Of a stretch of 46,115 bases of DNA, positions 32,663 to 40,858 are shown piece by piece. How positions within the stretch are numbered: the first letter of the stretch is position 1; each line of letters begins with the position of its first letter. The stretch comes from a virus. A program made the translations under genes and the position numbers. The notes below the pieces were generated by a model. It was not told the origin of the DNA. It saw only the letters and a list, made by a program, of their open reading frames with translations, and did not search any database. The stretch lies in IMG/VR virus record IMGVR_UViG_3300047585_000016, positions 1 to 46,115 of that record; one strand, given 5' to 3'.

Positions 32663-33005
32663 AGAGAAGTCCTCCCGCTATCGCGTAATTCAGAGAGTCT
32701 AGCCTGTTTTGCTCCTCAATGTCCAACTGGAGTTGCGCTGACAGGCGCCAGATGGCTTTAGCGAGATGGTACTGCCCATCCGTATCCTTTTTGACGCCCT
32801 GTGCATAGTCGAGCATGTGGCGGAATGCCGTGTTCATCTGGTCGGGCGACTTCTCGCGCGCCCAATGTAGCCTCTCGCCGGGATTGTGTTGTTGATTGCC
32901 AGCTATCGCCACGTTGGCGACAGCCATCCAAGCGTCGAGGAAGTATTCAGTAAGGAATGTCCAGTACTGAAGCGCTTTGCGTGCTTTGTAGTCGGTAGGT
33001 AGCAT
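32643..33005 (-). CDS. DUF5664-type dATP/dGTP diphosphohydrolase-like protein
   Basis: 120 residues. Start at ATG 33005 (TAATG overlap, AGGA 9 bases upstream) is preferred to ATG 33014. Family signature: RKALQYWTFLTEYFLDAWMA, AGNQQHNPGERLHWAREKS and the helix YHLAKAIWRLSAQLQ. I know this family as all-helical phage proteins annotated as dATP/dGTP diphosphohydrolases, related in fold to MazG-type enzymes. It may adjust dNTP pools for replication. There is no adenylosuccinate-synthase-like gene for base Z, so a Z-genome is not indicated. Confidence 0.7.
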   Translation of the reverse strand: MLPTDYKARKALQYWTFLTEYFLDAWMAVANVAIAGNQQHNPGERLHWAREKSPDQMNTAFRHMLDYAQGVKKDTDGQYHLAKAIWRLSAQLQLDIEEQNRLDSLNYAIAGGLLYGRPQG

Positions 33006-33481
33006 TATGGGCATCCTGCGCCGATCTCGCCCGGCGCGTTAGGTTTTACAAACTGTTCATAAGGTATCCAACCTTTCGGACAATGGAAACCCCACTTGCG
33101 TTGATGGCGACCAGTGAGGAACAACGACCACGAACTGTGCACCTTATAGGGTAACTCCAGCCGGTGAGAATCCGTAGCTTGGCGCATAGTGATCGATCCT
33201 GGCCGGCGCGGGTATCTCCCGTTTGGAGTCACTTCAACGAAGCCGCCTGCCAAGATGATCGACACATTATTCCACGGATGATCGTGAAGTGCACGATCAT
33301 CGTCGTTACGCAGCATGTTGTGGAGATAGATACGAAACAGTGGGGTGCTGATCACGTACCATCGGCGAATGTACGGGCGAACTTCGCCTCCAATGAACAT
33401 GTCTGGTTTGCGTGGCAAAAGGTTGAAATGCCACCGGCGAGCGTTTAGCGGTTTGCCGTCCATAGAATCTAGATTTTTCAC
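33005..33481 (-). CDS. Cupin-like conserved phage protein
   Basis: 158 residues. Metal-binding motif region ALHDHPWNNVSIILAGGFVEV (about residues 65-85, His-x-His), then HRLELPYKVHSSWSLFLTG and WGFHCPKGWIPYEQF, a pattern I recall in many phages. The fold is likely a single beta-barrel cupin with a metal ion. Function is unknown. The gene is ATGA-linked to the helicase gene before it. Confidence 0.75.
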   Translation of the reverse strand: MKNLDSMDGKPLNARRWHFNLLPRKPDMFIGGEVRPYIRRWYVISTPLFRIYLHNMLRNDDDRALHDHPWNNVSIILAGGFVEVTPNGRYPRRPGSITMRQATDSHRLELPYKVHSSWSLFLTGRHQRKWGFHCPKGWIPYEQFVKPNAPGEIGAGCP

Positions 33482-34857
33482 TGCTTCCTCCGTTTCATAG
33501 CGAGTAGTAAGGCGTCTTGCACGTTGCGCTTCGCGACTAGCGCGTCTACAGCGTCTTCCTCGATCGTATCGGCGGCCACAATGTCGTATACATAGACAGA
33601 CCTACCAAAACCTGCTTGCAACTGCCGCATGGGGCCGATTCGCTCAAGCATTTGCATCTCTTCTCCGAGATTCCAGCCACGCCCGTACCTGACGAGAATG
33701 TTCGTAACATTCTGGAGACCGTCAATTCCGTGGCCCATGCTCTTAGGATGCGCAAGGCCCATAGGTGCGTTGCCCGATCGGAAAGCATGCATTCCTTCAG
33801 CGCTATTAATTTCGACAGCGCCTGGAAAAGCGGCTTTAATTCTCGCCACGTCGGATTTAAATGCGTAAGAGACGAGTAGCGGAGTGCCACCAGACTCACC
33901 CACAATGGATCGTAGAGCCTCAATCTTTTCATCGTGTACTCCTACCCACTGGGGGTAATCAGTGTAGACCGCGCCGTTCGCCAACTGCAAGCACTTGTTG
34001 GTGAGTGCCGCAGCATTGAATACTTCCACATCCTCACCATTTTCTAGCGTGGCGAAAAGTTCCTTTTCCAACGCTTTGTAAATCTTACGCGCCTTCTCCG
34101 GCAGCTTCACATTGATCCGCGTGACGATAGGGTCCTTCAAGTCGAAGTAGTCCTTGGTGTCAATCGTGATACAGATATCTTTAAGCGCCGCATGGATCTC
34201 CTTATCGGCGTGCGGCATCGGCTCGATACTAAAGCCATTCCAACTCTGACGAAACCACCGATCCGTGAATGAGCTGTACGTGCGACCCAAGCGCGCGCCG
34301 CGGTCCAGAAACCATGTCTGGCCCCACAAATCTTTCAAACCGTTGGGGGATGGTGTCCCGGTCAAATTGATCCATCGATCGGTCAAGTTGTGCGCGATCC
34401 GCCCTAAGCTTCTGGCGCGCTGCCCGCCTTGCCTCGATCGGAAGCCCTTTAGTCTGTCGCTTTCGTCTGCTATTACGTTTCTGAATGGCCATTTGTCACC
34501 GAAATGTTCTACAAGCCATGGGGCAAGTTCGTAGCTGCATGTGAAAATGTCTACACTTTTGGTTCTAAGTTTGTCGCTTCGCTCACATGGCGTACCTGTA
34601 AGGGGCACGATGCGCAAGTCTCGAAACTGTTCCCAGCGCGAAATATCCTCGGGCCAAGTATCTCGGGCAACTCGCATCGGGCCAAGCACAAGCCACGGCT
34701 CATTTCCCCCTTCTCCGAGTATTGACAGTAGTACAATTAAATATTCCATTGCAGAAGTTTTGCCACTGCCCATCCCGGCCCAGATTGCGCAGCGCTTGTG
34801 ATCGCGCGCGAAGTCTATCATGGGCTGCTGGATGGGCCGTAAGACTAGAGGCTGCAC
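33478..34857 (-). CDS. SNF2-type DNA helicase/translocase
   Basis: 459 residues from GTG 34857, overlapping the nuclease gene by 13 bases. Motif I IWAGMGSGKTSA (about residues 25-36), motif II VIADESDRLK, motif III NLTGTPSPNG, and the C-terminal region RYGRGWNLGEEMQMLERIGPMRQ, where the usual QRxGRxxR arginine motif appears as ERIGPMRQ. Superfamily 2 phage replication helicases of this length lie next to VRR-NUC and family A polymerase genes in other phages. It likely remodels replication forks. Confidence 0.9.
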   Translation of the reverse strand: MQPLVLRPIQQPMIDFARDHKRCAIWAGMGSGKTSAMEYLIVLLSILGEGGNEPWLVLGPMRVARDTWPEDISRWEQFRDLRIVPLTGTPCERSDKLRTKSVDIFTCSYELAPWLVEHFGDKWPFRNVIADESDRLKGFRSRQGGQRARSLGRIAHNLTDRWINLTGTPSPNGLKDLWGQTWFLDRGARLGRTYSSFTDRWFRQSWNGFSIEPMPHADKEIHAALKDICITIDTKDYFDLKDPIVTRINVKLPEKARKIYKALEKELFATLENGEDVEVFNAAALTNKCLQLANGAVYTDYPQWVGVHDEKIEALRSIVGESGGTPLLVSYAFKSDVARIKAAFPGAVEINSAEGMHAFRSGNAPMGLAHPKSMGHGIDGLQNVTNILVRYGRGWNLGEEMQMLERIGPMRQLQAGFGRSVYVYDIVAADTIEEDAVDALVAKRNVQDALLLAMKRRKQ

Positions 34858-35123
34858 AGAAATTTATCAACCTGTTCGCAAGTCCATAATACTTCGACGC
34901 GGAAACCGAGCCGGCGCAACATCTTGTGGTGTCGTGCCTGCCACGACTTCAATACGCCATCCGGCGCTTTGGTTTCAACGAATATGATGCGTGCGCCGTC
35001 CATTAATACGATCTCATCAGGCGGACCTACGCGCCCCGGCGATACCCACTTCAGACATTCGCCGCCGCGATCCTCGACACCTGCGCGCAATCTGTCTTCT
35101 ACCTTATTTTCGGTAACGCGCAC
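34845..35123 (-). CDS. VRR-NUC domain nuclease
   Basis: 92 residues. GTG 35123 is preferred to ATG 35246 because AAGGA stands 8 bases upstream, the overlap with the polymerase falls to 20 bases, and 90-100 residues is normal for the phage form. Motifs: GVEDRGGECLKWVSPGRVGPPDE (the P-D carboxylate) and IFVETKAP (ExK), the catalytic set of PD-(D/E)xK nucleases, with LKSWQARHHKMLRRLGF as family tail. It probably cuts branched DNA at replication or recombination. Confidence 0.88.
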   Translation of the reverse strand: MRVTENKVEDRLRAGVEDRGGECLKWVSPGRVGPPDEIVLMDGARIIFVETKAPDGVLKSWQARHHKMLRRLGFRVEVLWTCEQVDKFLCSL

Positions 35124-37155
35124 TGGTAAATCCTTTGGCGGCAATGGGCATTCCTTCAGCCCATAATGAGCTTGAATTAACAAGTAGTTCTGATAATCGT
35201 TTATCTGTGTAGCTGTCGCTGTCAGGGGGTTCGGTGATTGCTTCATCGTGTACGCTCAAGATTGGGTTGTATCCGGCACCGTCTGCGGCAAGCAGTCCGT
35301 CCATGAGGATATCGGCTCCAACACCTTCAGCGATATTTTGACACCGTTTACCCGAATACGTGCCGATGCGGGTCCATTGTCGCGTGTAAGGACAAATTCC
35401 CATGAAGCTGCTGGAGTAGTCATCGCCACGTGGCGCTGGATAACTAAGATAGCGTCCGCTAGGGAGTCTGATACGAAGCCAGTTTCCTTGTCGATCAACT
35501 GATATGTGATGTCCAACTTTGTACTCCTTGTTTTTCACTTTGAGCGCCATGCCGCACGCTTGGTCGAGGCCGGCCCAGAAGTTGCAAATCGCCGGATGTG
35601 CCGCGCGCCACATCAGCACTAGAGCGTGACACACGGTCCAGACACGTTCTTCGAGACCGTAGTCACGACGCTGCTTCAACGCTTTGTGCCATGCAATCTT
35701 GCTTGCTTGTTTGAAATTCTCTGGAATTATAGGCCATGCAGCGATAGCAAGTTCAGCCAAGCGTAAGCCGTAGGTCTCGGCCATAGAGCAGAACGCACCG
35801 ACGCCCCCATAATATTGGAGGGCCAGTTCCATGACTTTTCCGATCTGGCGTTCGAGGGAGTCGTCTCCGATTGAATTCGGATCAACGCCGAAAGGGCGAG
35901 CATAGGCAAGCTTGTACGTGTCCGGTCCTTCACCTCGATCATACGCTTCAAACGCCTCTAGTTTCCAAGTCTCGCCGGCAACCCACGCGATAATACGACT
36001 CTCGATACTCTTCAAGTCGCTCGTTACGAGTTTAGAGCCTTTTTCGGCGACGATAAGTCCTCGGAGGGCGGAGCTGGCAAGTCCAAGCACGTCGTCCGGG
36101 TCATAGAGATCGATCGCCCCTGCGTGGAACATTTTGATTGCGCAGTCAATATCCCATTGAGAATGCTTAGGTCGAGGGAGATTGTGAGGTTGCAAAGTTC
36201 GGCCGGCCCATCTACCAGTCCGCGCAGCGCCGCAGAACACAAGGAGACCTCTAAGTCGCCCACCAACGTGTTGGTTAATTGCTCGCTGATACTTAGCAGT
36301 ACTTGCCTTGCTAGCCTGTTGTCTGACACGTAGTAGTTCCTTGATGTGCTCGGGTAGCGATTCATCTTCGAGCCTGCGCTCAACCGTGTCCGCCGTCAAG
36401 TCGGGAAGATGCACGCCATATTCGGCGCAGTACATGCGCAGGCGTTGGACTTGCGTGGTGCGCTCGACTGCGCTGTCCGTCAGCAGCTCAGTGGTGTCCG
36501 CCATGCGCTGCTTGGCAAGTGTCGTTGCCTTCACGCACTCTTCGGCAAGCTTCAAGTCCACGGCGACGCCGCGATCATTCATTCGCTGGTCAAGGTGCCA
36601 CATTGCCCACATGCGAGGCGTTGAGTTCCACTTAGGCGTGGCGCGCCACACTGCACGCATAGCATAGATGTCCGTGCCTGCATACGATAGGAACTGGTCC
36701 CATTCAAATGGGTGCGAGTGACGATCGTTATAAGTCCCATCTTTTTTAGGTTTGCTAAAGAGGGCGATCCACTCTTTGCCGAATTTGTCCTTAGCTTCAT
36801 TGTCAGTCACCTTAAATACTTGGCAGAGCTTGTCGAGTGAACCCATGAGGCCGTGCATGCGAGCGAGCGCTGCGGTACAGTGCCACTTCTCAAGCGGCAC
36901 TTTGGGCCACCACCAAGTAGTTGCAAGCATGGTGCGGTCGAATGCGGCTTCGTGCGCCCAGATTTCATCGGCTTGCTCAGCCGCTCGGATCAACTCTTGG
37001 ACGGCGGCCAGCCAAGCTTCGGTCAAATCGCAGACAGTGACCGGCCCGTCGTCCACGGCCCACTGCACCATGATGATTTCGACAGTCTCCGCGTACTTCG
37101 CATTGCCGTACTTGAAGTTCGGTCCTCGCGTCTCGCAGTCAATCCAAAGTTTTAT
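35104..37155 (-). CDS. Family A DNA polymerase with exonuclease domain, ATA start proposed
   Basis: 683 residues if started at the ATA at 37155-37153. The exonuclease motif I, LWIDCETRG (Asp 6, Glu 8), lies upstream of the first usual start codon (ATG 37071), and GGAGAGAA stands 3 bases before ATA; ATA also overlaps the previous stop (ATAA). Other motifs: EAAFDRTML (ExoII), YAGTDIYAM (ExoIII), SDLKSIESRII (polymerase A, about residue 375), RQIGKVMELALQYYGG (B) and ILSVHDEA (C, about 637). It replicates the phage genome. A sequencing error changing ATG to ATA is the main alternative. Confidence 0.9.
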   Translation of the reverse strand: MKLWIDCETRGPNFKYGNAKYAETVEIIMVQWAVDDGPVTVCDLTEAWLAAVQELIRAAEQADEIWAHEAAFDRTMLATTWWWPKVPLEKWHCTAALARMHGLMGSLDKLCQVFKVTDNEAKDKFGKEWIALFSKPKKDGTYNDRHSHPFEWDQFLSYAGTDIYAMRAVWRATPKWNSTPRMWAMWHLDQRMNDRGVAVDLKLAEECVKATTLAKQRMADTTELLTDSAVERTTQVQRLRMYCAEYGVHLPDLTADTVERRLEDESLPEHIKELLRVRQQASKASTAKYQRAINQHVGGRLRGLLVFCGAARTGRWAGRTLQPHNLPRPKHSQWDIDCAIKMFHAGAIDLYDPDDVLGLASSALRGLIVAEKGSKLVTSDLKSIESRIIAWVAGETWKLEAFEAYDRGEGPDTYKLAYARPFGVDPNSIGDDSLERQIGKVMELALQYYGGVGAFCSMAETYGLRLAELAIAAWPIIPENFKQASKIAWHKALKQRRDYGLEERVWTVCHALVLMWRAAHPAICNFWAGLDQACGMALKVKNKEYKVGHHISVDRQGNWLRIRLPSGRYLSYPAPRGDDYSSSFMGICPYTRQWTRIGTYSGKRCQNIAEGVGADILMDGLLAADGAGYNPILSVHDEAITEPPDSDSYTDKRLSELLVNSSSLWAEGMPIAAKGFTSARYRK

Positions 37156-37310
37156 GGCTTCTCTCCGCCGGAATGTGGATAAGGCACGCCAAGCTTTGAA
37201 AGTTGCAGCGCAGTCTTTATCATGTCATTCACTTTGCCTTGCACATGAGCCTTATCCGGCTGATTTGCCAGCGCCTCAGCAAATTCATCCCAACTACGTG
37301 GCGCGCTCAT
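37152..37310 (-). CDS. Small helical protein before the polymerase (52 aa)
   Basis: Start at ATG 37310 (ATGA overlap), not the longer in-frame start at 37382. Sequence MSAPRSWDEFAEALANQPDK then KVNDMIKTALQLSKLGVPYP. No family recognised. Its TAA overlaps the proposed ATA of the polymerase. Confidence 0.55.
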   Translation of the reverse strand: MSAPRSWDEFAEALANQPDKAHVQGKVNDMIKTALQLSKLGVPYPHSGGEKP

Positions 37311-38038
37311 ATGCCGGTGTCCGCGTTGGCTGCATCCGGGAACGCGGCAACATGTCCTATGATGGCGCCGGCACTCAGCCACATACTATCCTCGATCTTC
37401 ACATCATCCGGCTTGTTTACGCCGGGGATGAACTCGTGCACATCTCCCGTGCAAAGATCGACCATGTAGCCCGTCGTGCGGGACACAATGTCGCCAATCA
37501 TGTCAGGTGCAGAGAACAGACCCGGATAGTGGTGCTCAAGACATGGGTGCGTATGAACTGTTGCTACGATATCCCAATCCTCTGGCGTATTAGCGTTGAT
37601 GCGTACGCTGTCGCCCGAATAATCCGTGCGCGCAGGGCCGACAGCAAACCTACCGTGCGGGTCCTTAGCGATGAATGTGGAGCACTCATAATAGTGCGAG
37701 CATTGTTCGAGTCGCGCGGCGGCATACATTGCCGCCTCATGTACTGTATCGAATCGATGCCATCCGCTAGTCGCATTGAGTTGATCGACCACTGCTTCAG
37801 GCGTCTGTCGTTGCATATCTCCAGGATTACGACAACCCATGAAAAAACGGTGGCCTTCCACTTCGACATACCACGGTGCGGTGCCGGGTTGCGTGTCACA
37901 GTTCAGATGACTGTAGAGTCCTTGGATCGCATCGCCCGGCCCGCGGTTTGTGCAACCGAAGAGCAGTAAAGCTAACACGACATAGAAGCCAATACATGAT
38001 GCTACTATGACCATCCATGCTGTTCTGCGATAACCCAT
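37307..38038 (-). CDS. Membrane or lipoprotein with JAMM-like (DUF4329-type) domain
   Basis: 243 residues. Residues 8-30 are a membrane segment (MVIVASCIGFYVVLALLLFGC) that ends like a lipobox. From about residue 95: AAMYAAARLEQCSHYYECS, then DIVATVHTHPCLEHHYPGLF followed by SAPD, which has the H-x-H ... S-x-x-D pattern of JAMM metalloproteases, with an upstream glutamate available. The spacing to the serine is 11 residues against the usual 10. It resembles the DUF4329 family in my recall. A membrane-anchored zinc peptidase in a replication module is unusual. TAATG overlap with the methyltransferase. Confidence 0.65.
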   Translation of the reverse strand: MGYRRTAWMVIVASCIGFYVVLALLLFGCTNRGPGDAIQGLYSHLNCDTQPGTAPWYVEVEGHRFFMGCRNPGDMQRQTPEAVVDQLNATSGWHRFDTVHEAAMYAAARLEQCSHYYECSTFIAKDPHGRFAVGPARTDYSGDSVRINANTPEDWDIVATVHTHPCLEHHYPGLFSAPDMIGDIVSRTTGYMVDLCTGDVHEFIPGVNKPDDVKIEDSMWLSAGAIIGHVAAFPDAANADTGI

Positions 38039-38598
38039 TAAGTTCTCCCGTAAAGTTTTCGAGCTTCAGCCTCATCTGGTCGTAACTCGCGCGACGGTGT
38101 GCCCTTGATAATACGCTTCGGGCGCTCGCATACAAGGACCCAAGGGTACGCGTAGTGGATCACTGGCATATTGACGAGTGCGGGATACTTCCCGTGACAA
38201 TCTTCAATCAGGTAAACACCTTGACATCGCGGCCATAAGTTGCCGAATGATATCTCCTGATCCTCGGGCATGTGCGAGCCGTCATCGATCACAATGTCGA
38301 ATGGACCCAGTGATACAATAACGGGGTCTTTTTGATCATACTTGTAGATGTTGATTTGCGTCTCCGCGTATAGACGACAATCTTCAATGTCCACACCGAT
38401 GATCTCGGCGCCGTGGCCGAAATACCGCTTCCACAATTGGAGCGAGCCGCCGTGGTCAATGCCAAGTTCCAACACGCGCGGCGACTTGCCACGGAAGCGC
38501 GCGAAGTGCTTCTCATAAATCGGTATGTAATGAAGCCATTTATCTATCTGGCGTCCGGTGTGGGACTCGAACATATCCATCAACGACATTTCTTTCAC
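38038..38598 (-). CDS. Class I SAM-dependent methyltransferase-like protein
   Basis: 186 residues. The SAM site RVLELGIDHGGSLQLWKRYF (motif I) is followed by IIGVDIED (motif II acidic residue) and FDIVIDDGSHMPEDQ. This arrangement is that of the small-molecule O-methyltransferase and CmcI-like branch rather than of DNA base methylases, since no NPPY/DPPY or PC motif is seen. Target unknown. ATGA overlap with the gene before. Confidence 0.75.
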   Translation of the reverse strand: MKEMSLMDMFESHTGRQIDKWLHYIPIYEKHFARFRGKSPRVLELGIDHGGSLQLWKRYFGHGAEIIGVDIEDCRLYAETQINIYKYDQKDPVIVSLGPFDIVIDDGSHMPEDQEISFGNLWPRCQGVYLIEDCHGKYPALVNMPVIHYAYPWVLVCERPKRIIKGTPSRELRPDEAEARKLYGRT

Positions 38599-38849
38599 AG
38601 CAATTGGATCAGGTTCTTGCCCGATCCCTCCGCTTGTTTCTCACCAAGCCGTTCCGCCAGTTTGTACACGGCGAACGCGGCGCCCAGCGCTACCGCTGGA
38701 TTCTTGGGGTTGTCCTTGATAAGTGCGTTCCAAACGTTCTCGATCTGCGATGCCGCTTTAGACGCCTGGCGGCGATGCGGTGGCGCGATGCCGCGAAGCA
38801 ACTCTTCGAGCAGCGCCACGTTCTCGGTAATACTGTCACCAAATTGCAT
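38595..38849 (-). CDS. Conserved small phage protein (84 aa)
   Basis: TAGGAG precedes ATG 38849. Helical: NVALLEELLRGIAPPHRRQA, ASQIENVWNALIKDNPKNPA, VALGAAFAVYKLAERL and an end NLIQLL. I recall similar proteins adjacent to DUF2815 genes in phages; they may work with the single-strand binding protein. Function unknown. Confidence 0.65.
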   Translation of the reverse strand: MQFGDSITENVALLEELLRGIAPPHRRQASKAASQIENVWNALIKDNPKNPAVALGAAFAVYKLAERLGEKQAEGSGKNLIQLL

Positions 38850-38909
38850 GAGGGCTCCTAAAATGCCGCGCGCCGTCTTCAGGATGGGTGCAGCGCGCGG
38901 ACTTTTCAG

Positions 38910-39491
38910 TTACGAGTTGATATCGTCATCGCTCGGTGCGGCGATCTCGTCGAAGTCTTCTGCGTCAGCCGGCTTGCCGGCGCCCGAGAAACGATCTCCG
39001 TTCGCGCGGAATTGTACGCCCTTCAAGCCTGAGCCGATGCCGTTGTTGCCCTTGTCGTAAGCGTAGAAGCTTACCTTGATGTCCGCATAGCAGCCATCGT
39101 ACGGGGCGTTCGGGTCGCCCTCTACTACCGGGTTGCGTAGGTTGTCGAACACCGTCGGACGGTCCTTGCTGCGCGCTGAGAGGAACATGTTGCCCTCAAA
39201 GCCGTCGTACTCAGCCTTGGCGTCCCCATCGCGAAGCGGCACCTTGCCGATCAGCTTGGCAGCTTTGAGCACCGCTGCGCCTTTCTGCGGCCACTTAGCC
39301 ATCGCAACGGCGAGCAACTTCTTCTCGATCTCGGGAAGCTGCGGATGGTTCTTGGGGAGGATCGCGTTCAGACTGTAGTACTTGGTCGGATCGGTGCCGC
39401 CGGGGAATGCCTGCGCGGTGTAGATCGTCTGCTTGCCGAACGTCGTGATACGCACGTTCTTGATGACCATTTCATTTTCTGCTAATGCCAT
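38910..39491 (-). CDS. DUF2815-type single-stranded DNA-binding protein
   Basis: 193 residues with AGGAG before ATG 39491. The core (MVIKNVRITTFGKQTIY, YYSLNAILPKNHPQL, FLSARSKDRPTVFDN, YADIKVSFYAYDKGNNGIG) matches the DUF2815 family, shown in phage Enc34 to be an OB-fold single-strand binding protein. The acidic tail (EDFDEIAAPSDDDINS) is the usual protein-contact tail of such proteins. It coats single strands for the polymerase and the DUF2800 partner. Confidence 0.88.
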   Translation of the reverse strand: MALAENEMVIKNVRITTFGKQTIYTAQAFPGGTDPTKYYSLNAILPKNHPQLPEIEKKLLAVAMAKWPQKGAAVLKAAKLIGKVPLRDGDAKAEYDGFEGNMFLSARSKDRPTVFDNLRNPVVEGDPNAPYDGCYADIKVSFYAYDKGNNGIGSGLKGVQFRANGDRFSGAGKPADAEDFDEIAAPSDDDINS

Positions 39492-39518
39492 AAATGCTCC
39501 TGTATGAATGTATGTGTG

Positions 39519-39662
39519 CTATGAGCGGGGCGGATTGTAACGGTAGTAGCCGCCCGTTTGCAAGCGGCACGATGTGCAATAGATGTGACCTGGCACATGA
39601 TCGCGTCCGCACTTGACTTCCTTCGTGCTGTTCGCGCATTTCTTGGATGCTTCGACCGTCAT
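39519..39662 (-). CDS. Zinc-ribbon-like micro-protein (47 aa)
   Basis: ATG 39662 in an ATGA overlap with the DUF2800 gene. Cysteines at KKCANSTKEVKCG and YCTSC with a histidine between (DHVPGH) could hold one zinc ion. No family recognised; position between the nuclease-like and SSB genes suggests a replication accessory. Confidence 0.6.
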   Translation of the reverse strand: MTVEASKKCANSTKEVKCGRDHVPGHIYCTSCRLQTGGYYRYNPPRS

Positions 39663-40858
39663 TCGCCTATGTCCTCGAAATCTTCCGCGGTTGCGCTACC
39701 AGTAAAAGTCGGACGGGAGTCCGAACCAAGGGTTAGGATCGGTCGTCCGCGTGGGCGCGAGATAAGGGGCTCGAATACGTCTGTCCAAAGTGCTTTGTTC
39801 TTCAGTATTTTGGCCGCCGCAGGAGCCGTAATCAGCTTCGGGGCGCTGTACGCTTTCGGCCCCAGTTGTCCCGTCAACGCCGCTTCCGCTGCCTTCTCGT
39901 CTATCCATTTGCGTGCTCCCTCTTTGCCTTCCACGAACTTGAACGGCTTGCCGTCCGGCCCGATGATCTCTTTGCCATCCGCGACCAGCCTGGTAACCTC
40001 GGCATCGACTGTAGCACACCACTGGCGTATGAACGGTACGGCGCCGAATGCGGACGCGAGCTTTGCATTATCTGTCGGCACTTTTGGCTCGTCGGCCGCT
40101 ATGGTCTCGAAGTCAGCGCGAATCTCGTCTTGCACGTACTTCGTGCGCGCCTTGCAGGCGGTGGATGGCGCGCGGCACCAACGGCATTGACGCTGTCCCG
40201 GCACCATGTGGCTGTCGGCGTATGTACTACACGGATTGCGGATAGCTTCGCGCGCGATGTCGACCGCGATTATAAGTTTTTGCTTAAACTTTTTGAGCGC
40301 TTCAACGCTCATCAAAAACTCATCAATGTGGTTAAGCTTCGGCTGGTACACAACTAGCAATATATTGTCGATCGGCCCGAACAACTCAAAGTGCGGGAGT
40401 AAGCTTAGCGCGTAGCCCGCGAGCTGCGGATTAGGTTCTCCGTCGTACGAAGCCATGACCTTCTCGCCGCTGCCATCTTTAAGATCCTCGACAATTCCGA
40501 GTCGCTGTGTGGGTAGGACGATAGCAGCATCTGCTGTTCCTCCAACGTCTGCGGAAAGTTCGCTTTGAACTTCGACCATGAGATGTCCGCCAACAGTTCT
40601 TCGTCGAACATCGTCAATATATCCTTGAATTCTAGCGGCGCGTTCTTCATCGATCGCGTAGAGTTTTTCATTTACTTTGACCACTGACGGCATGACGCCG
40701 GATTGTAGGTACGTAGACGCGAACATGTGCGTCGCCGTACCATCATCCGCGTAGGACGAACTGCCGCCCGACTCGCGATTCTCGGCGAACGCCATCGAGC
40801 CAGGGCACGGCATCCAACGATGTGCGGCGCTCATCGCGAATAGTTTATGAGTGCTCAT
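39659..40858 (-). CDS. DUF2800-type PD-(D/E)xK nuclease-like protein
   Basis: 399 residues. The N-terminal SAAHRWMPCPGSMAFAE and ADDGTATHMFAS, GGTADAAI and VEDLKDG (the D-x-K type metal site) match the Cas4/RecB-like fold. A cysteine at about 18 and three later (QCRWCRAPSTAC) could hold an iron-sulphur cluster. DUF2800 and DUF2815 genes lie together in many phage replication modules. It is probably an exonuclease in recombination or end processing. ATGA overlap with the gene before. Confidence 0.85.
   Translation of the reverse strand: MSTHKLFAMSAAHRWMPCPGSMAFAENRESGGSSSYADDGTATHMFASTYLQSGVMPSVVKVNEKLYAIDEERAARIQGYIDDVRRRTVGGHLMVEVQSELSADVGGTADAAIVLPTQRLGIVEDLKDGSGEKVMASYDGEPNPQLAGYALSLLPHFELFGPIDNILLVVYQPKLNHIDEFLMSVEALKKFKQKLIIAVDIAREAIRNPCSTYADSHMVPGQRQCRWCRAPSTACKARTKYVQDEIRADFETIAADEPKVPTDNAKLASAFGAVPFIRQWCATVDAEVTRLVADGKEIIGPDGKPFKFVEGKEGARKWIDEKAAEAALTGQLGPKAYSAPKLITAPAAAKILKNKALWTDVFEPLISRPRGRPILTLGSDSRPTFTGSATAEDFEDIGE

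Noticed and set aside
36752-37969. Open frame of 405 codons on the plus strand
   Set aside because: It is antisense to the polymerase and JAMM-like genes, whose motifs are clear.
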